Assembly: GCA_010672965.1 (NCBI GenBank)
Contig: JAAHFN010000068.1
Coordinates: forward strand, 1-35,492
Direction: 5' to 3'
Source: Oscillatoria sp. SIO1A7
GTDB taxonomy: Bacteria; Cyanobacteriota; Cyanobacteriia; Cyanobacteriales; Laspinemataceae
Length of the DNA: 35,492 bases
In this document: positions 22,301-31,109 of the stretch, piece after piece
Numbering within the stretch: position 1 is the stretch's first letter
Layout of the letters: every line of letters starts with the position of its first letter
Notes under the pieces: model-generated
Seen by the model: only the letters and a program-made list of their open reading frames with translations
Database searches by the model: none
What the model was told of the DNA's origin: nothing
Position numbers and translations under genes: made by a program

Positions 22301-25300
22301 CAACCGTGCCGACCTGCTCGATCCATTCTTGATTTGGGCTGGTGGTGTCGCTGCTGTATTTGGCGAGCCAAGTATCGATCGTTGCATTTGGATTGGAACC
22401 AGAACCAAAGTAACCCGAGGTCCCCCCGGCAATGTAAGCATTACCGTTACCATCGACAGCGACCCCAGCGGAGAAATCATCTTGGTTCGTCCCAATCTGT
22501 TCTGTCCATTGGTGGTTTAGCGCGGCGCCGTTGTCCTCATACTTAAGCAAAAAGGCATCTTCGACGCCGCCTTGATGGGAACCGCCGAAACTCCCTTCGG
22601 TAGTGCCCGAAACATAGACATTGCCAGCGCCATCAACCGCAACGCCACTAGCAGAGTCGTTACTGGTAGTTCCTAACTGATCGAGATATTGCAGAGTTCC
22701 GCCGTCGTTGAACTTGGCCAAAAAGACATCTTCGCCTCCGTTGTTTGGACCAGACAATGCTCCCGTGGTGGTGCCGGATATATAGATTTCGTCTGCTGGA
22801 GAAACCACCAAGCCACCGGAAACATCGTCGCCGCCGGTTCCAAATTGTCGCACCCATTCTTGGCTGCCGCTGCCGTCGTACTTGGCCACCCAGACATCTT
22901 TTCCACCCTCATTGGGTCCGCCCAAATCCCCTTCAGTGCTGCCAGTTATATAGATGCGATCTTGGCTATCTACGTCTATGCCTAAAGAGTCGTCGTGGCT
23001 GGAAGTTCCTAAGGACGCCGCCCACTGCAAAGCGCCGCTCGGGTTGTACTTGAGTAGGTAAGCTACGTTCCCATTTGTGGGGTCACCTGGGTGACTCCAT
23101 GCCGTCGTATAAATATTTCCTTGACCGTCAAAAGCCGTATCGACAGCCTCGTAAGCAACGGGACCGCCGGGACCGCCGCCGCCTGGGTTGGGCCAGAATG
23201 CATCCCAGTGGAAGTCCGTCTCCTCCCAGCACTGGACGAATATGGATGTTGGCGGGTCGGAGTAAGCGGTGCCGTCAAAAGCGCGAATCGTAAAGGCTTC
23301 GACTGCATCGCCACTGCGATCCGGCGTCCAGACTAGCTCTTCCCCTGCAGCTAGGTTTATCGGGCTCGTGCCATCGATAACGGTTTCCGTCCCATCGGCA
23401 GCAACTTTGACCAATTTGCCCGATTCCACCGAGTCAATCTGGAAGGAGATGGAGTCGCGATCTACATCTTCGGCATTCGTGGCCGATCGCAAGTTCTCGT
23501 ATGTGATGGTATAGGGACTGTTCTCCACCGCCCCTTCTAGGGTTGTTTGTTCCAAAGTTGGGACGTCGTTAACCGCCGTGCCCCGGAGAAGAATATTGCC
23601 GCTGAGGCTCGCAGAGATATCGTCGGCAACCCGGACAAGCAGGCTGAGGTTGGCGTTGAAGTCGTTGGCGGGAGTGAATTCGAGCCCTGCCAGCAAGGCA
23701 TTGACATCTGCCACAGATCCGCTCGCTTGCCAGACCCCATTGCTGCTGTTAAAACTTGAGGTTGCTCCATTGTTGACATTGCTAGAGAGCGCCCCCGCGT
23801 TGCGATTGGAAAGAGTTACCGTAACTGAGGTTACCTCGCCGTCTGGATCGACGATCGCGATCGGCGGATTGTTCAGGGTCAGAGCAGTATCCTCAATATA
23901 GGTATAACTGCTGGCGTGAGTCATGCTGTGCGGCCCCGGCACTGGCTTGTCCTTGATAACCAAGTCGGCGCTGCTGTTGCTAGCATCCAGTTCGTAGGCG
24001 GCACTGGCAGCTAAATCAAATTCTATGGTTTCGTCCCCTTCTGCCAGATCGTCCAGAGTCGGACTGATGTTAATTACAGCAGAGGCTTGGCCAGCAGGAA
24101 TAGTAACGGTTCCAGTCAGACGGCCATCATTGTCGTCTTCGTAATCCGTGCCGTTGGTCGCCGTACCGCCGAGAGTATATTGCACGACCAGAGGCCCTGC
24201 AAAGTTGCCGTTGCGGGTCACCTGAAGTTGGCCGGGATTGTTTTCTTCGCCCAGGTCGTCATCTACGACGGTCAGGGTTACTTCTGGTTTTTCGTTGTCC
24301 TCAATAGTCGCACTGGCGCTGCTGGCGGAACCGACAATATAGCTGCCGCTCTCTGGGGTGACTAAGCTGACCTGGACTGTCTCGTTCCCTTCTATCTCCG
24401 TATCGTCAATAGGATTCAGAGTGACTATTGCCGAAGTCTCGTCCGCCTCGATTCGGACCGTTTGACTCAAGGCTTCGTAGTCAACTCCGGCTTGGGCGGT
24501 TCCCCCGGTGGCAGAAATGTTTACATCCAGAGGAGCGCTAAGGTCGCCTTTTTCCCGGGTAATTCGGAACTGAGCCGGGCTCGGGCCAGCTTCTGCACCA
24601 TCAGCGATCGCGCGGATAGTTACTGTTGGGTCATTATCGACGATCTTCAACACAGCGCTGCTCTTGCTACCCAGAGGATAGGCATCGGAGCTTTGCAGAG
24701 AAAGCTCGACGGTTTCGCTGACTTCGGAAAGTGCGTCATCCACAGCTTGGACCACCACCTTAGCCGACTTCTGCCCAGCAGGAATCGTCACGCTGCCGCT
24801 GAGGGGATTGCCGTTCTCGTCTAACAACTGATAATCAGTTGCTGCGGCAGTTCCGGTGATATCGAAGCTTACGGCTAGAGGGTTACTGGTATTGCCGCTG
24901 CGGGTAATAACAAACTCGCCATTATTGCCGCCTTCCGCCGCATCTTGGCTGGTTTGCACCGAGAGGGTAGAAGTGCCGAAGAGGCTAATCTGCCAAGAAT
25001 CCCAAGTCCCGGTTACTTGATTGCCCATTTCGTCGAAGACTTCCAACTTCCAGTCGCCGACGGAGGACTTGCCCCAGTGGCGCAGGGAAGTAAATACCCA
25101 TTTATCGAACTGGTCGGATTCTGGGTCATCGGTCCAGTCTTCGCGGTGAGGCTGCGCCAGGACAGATTCGGTTCCATCCGGGGAAGTCAGGACTATCTTG
25201 AGGTCGCTGCGGTAATCCAGATTCCAAGTGGGGTTTTGACTGCGATCGCCCGTGGCCTTAAACATTACCTCGACGGATTCTACAGTAACGTCCTCGTCAA

Positions 25301-28300
25301 TTGAGATCGTACTTGCAAAGCTTCCATTGTCCGAGATTGCTTCGCCGATGGACTCTTCCCCGGAGCGAACTGCTACTTCCGGTTCTACTGGAATCCAGGT
25401 CCTCGCCGCATTCACCGCAGCTCCGGCATCGATCGCTCCAAAGCCGTACTTATGGCTGTGGCGAATCGCATCTCCATCCTGACCGCTCCAGGCTGGATTG
25501 GCATCTTGCACCCCATTGCGATCGGCGGTTCCCACCAAAATATGCTGTACGTCCCGCCAGGTTAAAGCCGGATTCGCCTCTAGCATCAAGGCAACTACCC
25601 CGGAAACCAATGCTGTGGCCCCGCCGGTATTCCAATCACCTGCATTGCCTTCGTAGGCGCTAACCAGTAGCGGTGCCCCGGATTGGCTGTACTCGGCCCG
25701 GACGCCATCGCTACCTATTGCTGCAACGGCGATACTATGGCGAGAATTGGCAAAATTGTTGTAGTTGACATTTTGCCCTTCCCACTCAGACGAAGAACTT
25801 AGTTCCTGCGGGCGCGATCCTGCAGCTCCGTCATTTCCTCCGGCAAAGACAAAAATACTGCCCAGTCCGTCGCGGCCATTGTTAGCGCCGGCCTCCAGGG
25901 CGAACTCGCTCTGAGGCAGGTCTAACCAATAGGTTCCGCCCCAGCTATTGCTGTAGATATCGATATCGCCGTTTAGATAAGAGAGAGCGTCTGCAATCTG
26001 TAGGTCCTCAACTTGCTCGGCAGTTAAGCGTAATCCTGCCAAGAAAGCATTCGGCGCAGCGCCAGCTACTCCTGCCCCGTCATTGCCTGCTGCCAGGAGG
26101 GCCATTGCCGTACCATGTCCCGAAAGGCCACCGGAGCCCAAATTAAAGTCGCGGCTCAGGTCCGGGCGGTAGCGATCGGCAAAATTGGGATGGTCCCCTT
26201 GGACGCCATCATCCACGATCGCAATAGTCACCCCAGTTCCAAAAATGGAGTCGTCCCAAACAGACTGGATATTTAGATTCGCTCCTGCAGCGCCGCCATT
26301 GCCATTACTCGTACCTTGGGACGAGAACCCAAACGGCAGCAGGGGATAAAAATACTCCACCGCAGCCAGGGATGCCAGCTCTTGGGTTGGGTCGGCATCG
26401 TCAGCGAACTCCCAGGTAAAGGTATTGGGAATATGGCCGGTAGATCCCAGGTTCTGGGCACCTATGCTCTGGGCCAAAGCCTCTGCAGAGCCGCCGGACT
26501 GAACGCTGACTACCCAGCGATCGGTTGATTCCAGTTGTGCTTCGCTATAAGAGCTGAGGTTAGTTGCTCGGTCGATCGCATACCTGACCCGATCCGACAA
26601 GCCATCTCCTCCCTGCAAAGAGAGAACCGTAAAGCTCTGGCTATAGAAGTCGCTTTCGTTGTCTTGAGGATCGGATGATTTGTCGCGAGCCACTCCCCGC
26701 AGTTCGTAGCGACCGGGAACCAGACTCTCGTCTATTTGGTACTCGAAAGTTGCCCAGTTTTGTTCATCCGTCGGGTCAAAGCTGGTAACGTCGCTGATGT
26801 CTTGCCAATCTCCACCGTTATACCTGAGTTCAAAATCGACCTCTTTAAGATCGTCAACTCCGTTGAGGTCATAGACCCGACCGCTAGAGATTTCTACTAC
26901 ATCGTCAGAGGCATAGAACCTCTGGGTAGTAAATTGCAAGTTCTCCGGCGGGGCTGGTAGAGGCCCTCCCGGTAAAGCTGGTACTGTTTGAACAACAAAC
27001 TCGGTTGTACTTCCCGCTTGGTCGCTGGCAACAGCCCTTAACTCGTAATCGCCTTCATCTGGAACAGTCAAGTCCAAATTCAGGTCGGCAAAGCTGGCTT
27101 GGCCATTGCTCCCAGTGAACTCGGTGACCTCGCCGACTTTTTGCCCGGGTTCTTCGGGGTCGTTACTGTTACGGAGGAAAAACTCTACTTTCTCCAGGTC
27201 TTCGACTCCGTCGGCATCAGAAACCTTTCCACCGGTAACTGTTACGGTTACGGTTTCTCCCGCCTTGAGACTGGAATCGTCAGGAATAGTAAACTGTAGG
27301 TCAGTCGGGGCTGTATTTGGAGTAGCGATCGCAACTGTTTGAACAACTTGGTTGCTTGTTGCCTGCGCTTGGTCGTAGGCAGTAGCCCTCAACTCGTAAC
27401 TGCCTGCCTCTGGAGCCGTCCAGCTAAAATCGAAATTAGCCGAGCCATCGTCCCCAGCAGTGAAATCTGTGACGTTCAGTATTGCTTGCCAATCCCCGTC
27501 GCCCTCGCGGAACGAGAACTCTACTTTGTCTAGGTCATTGATTCCGTCGGCATCAAAAACCTTACCCCCGGAAATCGCTATATTATCTCCCGGGTTATAG
27601 GGATTATTGGGAATGGCGAACTGTAGGTCAGTCGGCGCTGTATTTGGCACTGCGATCGCAACTGTTTTAATAACCTCGTTGCTCGTACCTCCCGCCAAGT
27701 CCTGGGCAACAGCCCTTAACTCGTAATCGCCTGCCTCTGGAGCCGTCCAGCTAAAATTGAAATTAGCCGAGCCATCGTCCCCAGCAGTGAAATTGGTGAC
27801 ATCGGCGATCGCTTGCCAAGTCCCGCTATCCTTGCGGAAGAAAAACTCTACTTTGTCTAGGTCATTGATTCCGTCGGCATCAAAAACCTTACCCCCGGAA
27901 ATCGCTATATTATCTCCCGGTTTATAGGGATTATTGGGAATGGCGAACTGTAGGTCAGTCGGCGCGGCATTAATCCGAAAAGCTTTTGTCACCTCCTGGC
28001 TAGAAGCACCAAGAGTATCGTAGGCCGCCAGTTTCAGCTCGTAGTTCCCGGGCTCCAAACTTTCTGCCAAAGAATACTCAAAATTCGCCCAGCGATAGTC
28101 GGAGCTAACTAGGGAAAAGCTGGTTATCTCCTCAAAGTCGCCCCAATCGCCGGTGCCCTCGACACGCGACCAGACTCGGATTCGCTGCAGGTCGTCGCCC
28201 CCATCTTCGTCATAAACCCGGCCGGCGATATTAATATTGCCTCCGGTCGTATCGATTTTGGGAAATCCATCCACGAATTCCGGTGCCGTATTGACAGTTT

Positions 28301-29252
28301 TTTCTACGTCCTGCCACTCGGGCAAATCGCGTATATCCCTGTCCGGGTGAACCACATCATCTAGAGAAACTGCTTCTCCCTTGGCACCTTTAACATAGAT
28401 GACAATATCGTTGTAATCCCGGTCCGTACCCAAATCAACCCGCTTGTCTTCCATCACGAAGATATTGCCCCCGGCGGCTGCCAGTTGGCCTACATGGAAG
28501 GCACCATTTGGGTTTGAGTCGCCCAAGGAGAATAAGGGTCGCTTGTTTCCGCCTATGGCCGGGTTGTCGAAAACTTCCTGCATCGTGCCATTGGGCACCA
28601 TGATAATGCCAAACTTATCTCCCGGATTGACATCAAAAGTCCTGAATCCGGCGTAAGTACCGAAGTTATGGTTTCCGTCCCAAGGATAATTGATATCAAA
28701 CTGCCCTTTATCTATGGAGTCCTTTACGGAGACATCGCCGAGATAAGAACCGCTGAGCGATCGGCGGGCAGCTTCTTTAAAGAATGCTTCCGAATCGGGC
28801 TTATATAAATGCATCCCCTCCAGGTTAAACAGCCCGACTTCGCCTTTGTACGCTCCTCCATCCGAGATGAAATTGACGCTAATCTGGTCATCTAATGCGG
28901 TGAAGTAGCCCGAGTTTGCCTCCAGGCCGGTAATCCTATCGATGCCGAAGTCATAGTCAGTATCCTCTCCGGTATAGGAAACTTCTAGAGAATACTGGTC
29001 TGCTGCCAAACCATACAGTTTGATAATCTGGCTACTGAGATCGCTGCTGGCCGAGCCGCTTTCGACAACATTGCCGCCGCTGTCTGCCAGCGACCAATCC
29101 ACCGAGCCGCTACCCGGTATTAGGGACAGGCTCAAGCTGCTCCGCTCGTCCAGACCGAAATTATAAGTATCGTCATCATAGGGTAGAGACAAGCCCACCG
29201 AATCGGAATAACTATGGCCGCCGCTAAGGGCGCCTATCTGCACTTCTGACAT
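19398..29252 (-). CDS. Giant multidomain protein: DUF4114, Ig-like, S8 pseudo-protease plus P domain, Calx-beta, cadherin-like, two SBBP propellers
   Basis: The 3284 residues read: PPC-like beta domain (1-105); DUF4114 (about 105-300, with GTDRDYNDIVIYV); five Ig-like repeats (about 318-870), two almost identical; a convertase-type prodomain-like segment (about 890-970); an S8 domain with Asp1014 (IVDDG) and His1046 (GHGTA) but NTGGATALVSG at 1208-1218, so glycine 1210 replaces the serine; P domain (about 1320-1430); three Calx-beta domains (1431-1765); cadherin-like domains (1770-2010); a first seven-bladed SBBP propeller (about 2030-2420); cadherin-like domains (2430-2750); a fourth Calx-beta (2755-2870); a second seven-bladed propeller to the end. 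No Sec signal is visible, so export, perhaps by a type I route, is inferred. AAGGGAG lies 11-12 nt before the ATG. A surface adhesion or binding role is likely; the substrate is unknown. Confidence 0.93.
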   Translation of the reverse strand: MSEVQIGALSGGHSYSDSVGLSLPYDDDTYNFGLDERSSLSLSLIPGSGSVDWSLADSGGNVVESGSASSDLSSQIIKLYGLAADQYSLEVSYTGEDTDYDFGIDRITGLEANSGYFTALDDQISVNFISDGGAYKGEVGLFNLEGMHLYKPDSEAFFKEAARRSLSGSYLGDVSVKDSIDKGQFDINYPWDGNHNFGTYAGFRTFDVNPGDKFGIIMVPNGTMQEVFDNPAIGGNKRPLFSLGDSNPNGAFHVGQLAAAGGNIFVMEDKRVDLGTDRDYNDIVIYVKGAKGEAVSLDDVVHPDRDIRDLPEWQDVEKTVNTAPEFVDGFPKIDTTGGNINIAGRVYDEDGGDDLQRIRVWSRVEGTGDWGDFEEITSFSLVSSDYRWANFEYSLAESLEPGNYELKLAAYDTLGASSQEVTKAFRINAAPTDLQFAIPNNPYKPGDNIAISGGKVFDADGINDLDKVEFFFRKDSGTWQAIADVTNFTAGDDGSANFNFSWTAPEAGDYELRAVAQDLAGGTSNEVIKTVAIAVPNTAPTDLQFAIPNNPYNPGDNIAISGGKVFDADGINDLDKVEFSFREGDGDWQAILNVTDFTAGDDGSANFDFSWTAPEAGSYELRATAYDQAQATSNQVVQTVAIATPNTAPTDLQFTIPDDSSLKAGETVTVTVTGGKVSDADGVEDLEKVEFFLRNSNDPEEPGQKVGEVTEFTGSNGQASFADLNLDLTVPDEGDYELRAVASDQAGSTTEFVVQTVPALPGGPLPAPPENLQFTTQRFYASDDVVEISSGRVYDLNGVDDLKEVDFELRYNGGDWQDISDVTSFDPTDEQNWATFEYQIDESLVPGRYELRGVARDKSSDPQDNESDFYSQSFTVLSLQGGDGLSDRVRYAIDRATNLSSYSEAQLESTDRWVVSVQSGGSAEALAQSIGAQNLGSTGHIPNTFTWEFADDADPTQELASLAAVEYFYPLLPFGFSSQGTSNGNGGAAGANLNIQSVWDDSIFGTGVTIAIVDDGVQGDHPNFADRYRPDLSRDFNLGSGGLSGHGTAMALLAAGNDGAGVAGAAPNAFLAGLRLTAEQVEDLQIADALSYLNGDIDIYSNSWGGTYWLDLPQSEFALEAGANNGRDGLGSIFVFAGGNDGAAGSRPQELSSSSEWEGQNVNYNNFANSRHSIAVAAIGSDGVRAEYSQSGAPLLVSAYEGNAGDWNTGGATALVSGVVALMLEANPALTWRDVQHILVGTADRNGVQDANPAWSGQDGDAIRHSHKYGFGAIDAGAAVNAARTWIPVEPEVAVRSGEESIGEAISDNGSFASTISIDEDVTVESVEVMFKATGDRSQNPTWNLDYRSDLKIVLTSPDGTESVLAQPHREDWTDDPESDQFDKWVFTSLRHWGKSSVGDWKLEVFDEMGNQVTGTWDSWQISLFGTSTLSVQTSQDAAEGGNNGEFVITRSGNTSNPLAVSFDITGTAAATDYQLLDENGNPLSGSVTIPAGQKSAKVVVQAVDDALSEVSETVELSLQSSDAYPLGSKSSAVLKIVDNDPTVTIRAIADGAEAGPSPAQFRITREKGDLSAPLDVNISATGGTAQAGVDYEALSQTVRIEADETSAIVTLNPIDDTEIEGNETVQVSLVTPESGSYIVGSASSASATIEDNEKPEVTLTVVDDDLGEENNPGQLQVTRNGNFAGPLVVQYTLGGTATNGTDYEDDNDGRLTGTVTIPAGQASAVINISPTLDDLAEGDETIEFDLAASAAYELDASNSSADLVIKDKPVPGPHSMTHASSYTYIEDTALTLNNPPIAIVDPDGEVTSVTVTLSNRNAGALSSNVNNGATSSFNSSNGVWQASGSVADVNALLAGLEFTPANDFNANLSLLVRVADDISASLSGNILLRGTAVNDVPTLEQTTLEGAVENSPYTITYENLRSATNAEDVDRDSISFQIDSVESGKLVKVAADGTETVIDGTSPINLAAGEELVWTPDRSGDAVEAFTIRAFDGTAYSDPPTSIFVQCWEETDFHWDAFWPNPGGGGPGGPVAYEAVDTAFDGQGNIYTTAWSHPGDPTNGNVAYLLKYNPSGALQWAASLGTSSHDDSLGIDVDSQDRIYITGSTEGDLGGPNEGGKDVWVAKYDGSGSQEWVRQFGTGGDDVSGGLVVSPADEIYISGTTTGALSGPNNGGEDVFLAKFNDGGTLQYLDQLGTTSNDSASGVAVDGAGNVYVSGTTEGSFGGSHQGGVEDAFLLKYEDNGAALNHQWTEQIGTNQDDFSAGVAVDGNGNAYIAGGTSGYFGSGSNPNATIDTWLAKYSSDTTSPNQEWIEQVGTVEDDVPTDVAVDRQLSKIYVSVKSDGDFDPSQPPPASSWLLGFESSVGHHFLSERLHNPNVEGIDLKAGETSPGFPFSVDVAATGDLDDNSRIWTAKYSIQCICENVSATAALPGPQTYQEDTLYSLAPIVVADPDDGNTIVASLTLPSGVGTLSTSTAGAAGSTFNPTTGVWRASGSLADVNALLAGVQFNPANNYSGSINIGLEVTDLIGDTFAGNIVLNGNPQDDIPEIVSLPSGGEYVEGTPYSLSPLEISDPDGEAQITVSLADPSAGSLRYQSNVNASLTLGGSVAALNNALGSLEFVPAANYSGDATINVTVAHATNPATGTIALTGQAVNDAPTLGSISIPTPATNQKPFTITYEQLAANASDPEGDAITLNIGNVLSGTLTKGGADATGQTLIAGESVVWTPDTAGSSVPAFEVQAVDSLNAASASVNVALSVVNESEVAISTTQGIASEFGETGEFTLSRSATDTSKALTVTYSLGGSADVGSDYTLSGVGPNNTITIPAKQSQVKVIVTPVSDSEAEENETVILNLTANPGSNYDLGANASAQLTIEELWIEQLGTSNTDEAKAIATDNLGNIYVAGRTSGQLGAGANQGIFDVWLAKYDSARNLLWSNPVQFGTPENEEATGIAVDDSGNVYITGWTEGSLGVANKGDRDPWVAAYNPDGAQLWLQQIDSESSNVANDIAVYNDNGQTQVYITGSTEGELENPAPVSYSRRKDAWVAKYNGGNGQQQWLKQLGSEASASDFDNDEAHGVATDSLGNVYITGFTSGGFGGSNKGGADAWLAKYDSNGNSVWSPKQLGTAVEDKAFSIAISSNDKVYIAGTTRGNLAGPATLLGQQDAWVARYSSDGALESSKQLGTAQFDDLTGIAVDAEGNFHVAGKTRGSLGGVNQGSFDAWLAKYDGSSLGLLKEEQVGTSTADAANDIAVDNSDYVYVAGETFGDLEEENQGSSDAWVGKFLA

Positions 29253-29988
29253 TATTAATGTTGCTCCCTTTCTGGCTTTATTCGTTGCTTGTTGCTCTTT
29301 TGGCCTTACCTTCTTGCCCCGCGAGCTACCTCGCCCAAATCGATAGCAGGCAATTTGCCTAACTAGCGCTTGGATTAGCCTTGCCGAATCCTTACAAACC
29401 CGAGCAAACCCGAGGCTTATGGCAAAGATCGGCTAAAGGCGGGCTGGGCTTAGTTCGTTTCAGCCAACAGCCGCATATATACAACTTATCCAATTGAAGT
29501 TGCTTTGTAAGGCAATAATACAAAAACTTAATTTTGCTTTACAAAAATCAGCTTTTCTTAACATTTATTCATGTTATTCATCTTACTAAGAAGCTCTAAA
29601 GTTCGCATGGTTTGTAAGATTTAAAATTGGAAAAAACTTGAGTACATATACTCAAGTTTTTAAGATAATGACGGCCTTTGTGTCATCCTTGAGGTACGGG
29701 TTGCCAATAAAAAATAAAGCAATATCCCTGTATAAAATTGGAGTAAATAAATTTTGTTTGTTATTTTTATAGAGATACAGAGGTTAAGACAAGATATAAA
29801 TTAACCAAAAGTCAAAAGTCAAAAGTCAAAAGCGAAGAAACACTCCCTCCGTTGATTTTTGACTTTTGACCTTTGACTTTTGACTTTTGACCTTTGACTT
29901 TTGACTTTTGACCTTTGACCTTTGACTTTTGACCTTTGACTTTTGACTTTTGACTTTTGACTTTTGACCTTTGACTTTTGACCTTTGA
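29253..29988. other. AT-rich gene-free spacer upstream of the giant gene
   Basis: The 736 bp hold the giant gene's leader, the hairpin at 29632-29661 and the TTTTGAC arrays. No reading frame is convincing. The promoter of the giant gene is likely in 29260-29620 but I could not assign boxes. Confidence 0.6.
29632..29661 (-). terminator. Intrinsic terminator-like hairpin after the SRPBCC gene
   Basis: A perfect 13-bp stem AAAAACTTGAGTA/TACTCAAGTTTTT has a 4-nt loop (CATA). On the minus strand it ends in a T run, so it could stop transcripts from the SRPBCC gene before the giant gene's leader. The stem is AT-rich, and an operator is an alternative. Confidence 0.45.
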
Positions 29989-29990
29989 CT
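29803..29990. repeat. Heptamer array GTCAAAA then TTTTGAC/CTTTGAC
   Basis: About four AAAAGTC units at 29806-29832 are followed by a unique 16-nt stretch and then about twenty TTTTGAC or CTTTGAC units. The two parts are complementary. The array runs directly into the stop codon of the SRPBCC gene. Confidence 0.9.
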
Positions 29991-30438
29991 ATTGGTCGAG
30001 TTCTTCGGCGAGATGCTTCAGGCGGCGAAGTTGGGCTTGCATATCTTGGCGAGTCAAGCCAGCGGCAAAAAAATTGAAGCCAAACCTAACCAGAGGATTG
30101 GGAATTGTAAACTCAAAACGGTTGAGCAAAAGGGTTCCCTCCGCAGAGGTCTGACATTCCCAGCGATCGCGCCCAGTAAAAAATCCCTCGAACTCCCAAA
30201 CGACGAGACCAGCTTCTCGTTCGACTACGACACTATTTAAAGTTGGCTCCAATAGAGGAATAGAAATAATAAAGCGGCTGCGGCTGCCGATATCGGTACT
30301 CCAGTCCCCCACCGGCTCGCAGCGGAGGGCTCTATTGAGCCAACGATGCATCAGTTCTCTATCTACGATACAGCGCTCCACCACTGTAGAACTGGCCCGA
30401 ATCTGAATTGACTGTTCTAAGACTTGATTGGATGACAT
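29989..30438 (-). CDS. SRPBCC family protein
   Basis: From the ATG at 30438 the protein has 149 residues. A start at 30501 would add a basic 21-residue N-terminus (MRGTAKKTARARSVKKYVSKT) that is unusual for the family. The remainder fits the START/Bet v 1-like SRPBCC fold: an initial strand VLEQSIQIRASSTVVERCI, helix ELMHRWLNRALRCEP, strands SRSRFIISIP and GLVVWEFEGFFTGRDRWEC, then a C-terminal helix LTRQDMQAQLRRLKHLAEEL. Members bind hydrophobic ligands or act as coenzyme-related cyclases; the ligand is unknown. The last codons and the TAG stop abut the TTTTGAC array. Confidence 0.8.
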   Translation of the reverse strand: MSSNQVLEQSIQIRASSTVVERCIVDRELMHRWLNRALRCEPVGDWSTDIGSRSRFIISIPLLEPTLNSVVVEREAGLVVWEFEGFFTGRDRWECQTSAEGTLLLNRFEFTIPNPLVRFGFNFFAAGLTRQDMQAQLRRLKHLAEELDQ

Positions 30439-31109
30439 TGTTTTACTCACATATTTCTTAACGCTTCTGGCTCTGGCTGTTTTCTTGGCTGTACCCCGCA
30501 TTGCTGCATGAAAAGCTATTAAGAATTATAATAAATTCTTAATAATTCCTGTTGTTATTTTTGTCAAGTCCTTCTATAGAGATAATTCTGGAACCCCTTA
30601 CATTAATAAGATTTCAAGATTGTTAAGAATTGTAAGAGGAATGGAAAGCTCCCCGGAAGGGGGTTAGTTGCCAATGGCCTATTCCCAATCCCCAATTACG
30701 ACAATTCCCAATGCCCAATTCTCCAGAACGACCCCCCTAAACGTCTGCTAGGAAAGGGTTACCGCCCTATTCCCAAGTTGCTCCTTTGAGCGATGCGCCC
30801 TCAAGGGAGCCTGCCCAGGGGTGCCCATTTGCCAACTATAGAATTGCATTTGGTAGCGGGAGTCACAAATATAGGGGAAGTTAAAGATCCGCAGTTGCAG
30901 AGATTTTTTGGGTTTTAATTGTCCGGGGGGTAAAGTCAAAGAGCGATCGCAGTTTGCATTGTGTATATTCTAGATAACTTCGAGCTGTTCGCAGGCCAGA
31001 AGGTTCAAAGGCGAGCGACTTGTAGGATAATGCCAAGTGCTGCCCGTATCGGCAGCAACAAAAAAACTTTAGCAAGCAAGTGAAATCTGTATTGTAGAGA
31101 AAACAAACT
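30439..31109. other. Gene-free region between divergent SRPBCC and channel genes
   Basis: It holds loose CCCAATT/CCCAATG heptamers (about 30662-30720) and an 11-bp hairpin GCTCCTTTGAG/CTCAAGGGAGC with a 9-nt loop at 30780-30810. A GCTGCC/GGCAGC hairpin lies at 31039-31056, 54 bp before the channel gene, where it could sit in the 5' leader. A HIP1 site is near 30943. No gene was seen. Confidence 0.5.

Noticed and set aside
19727-29200. Numerous 60-120-residue frames inside the giant gene on either strand
   Set aside because: They lie wholly inside the 3284-codon gene, whose domains are recognisable throughout.
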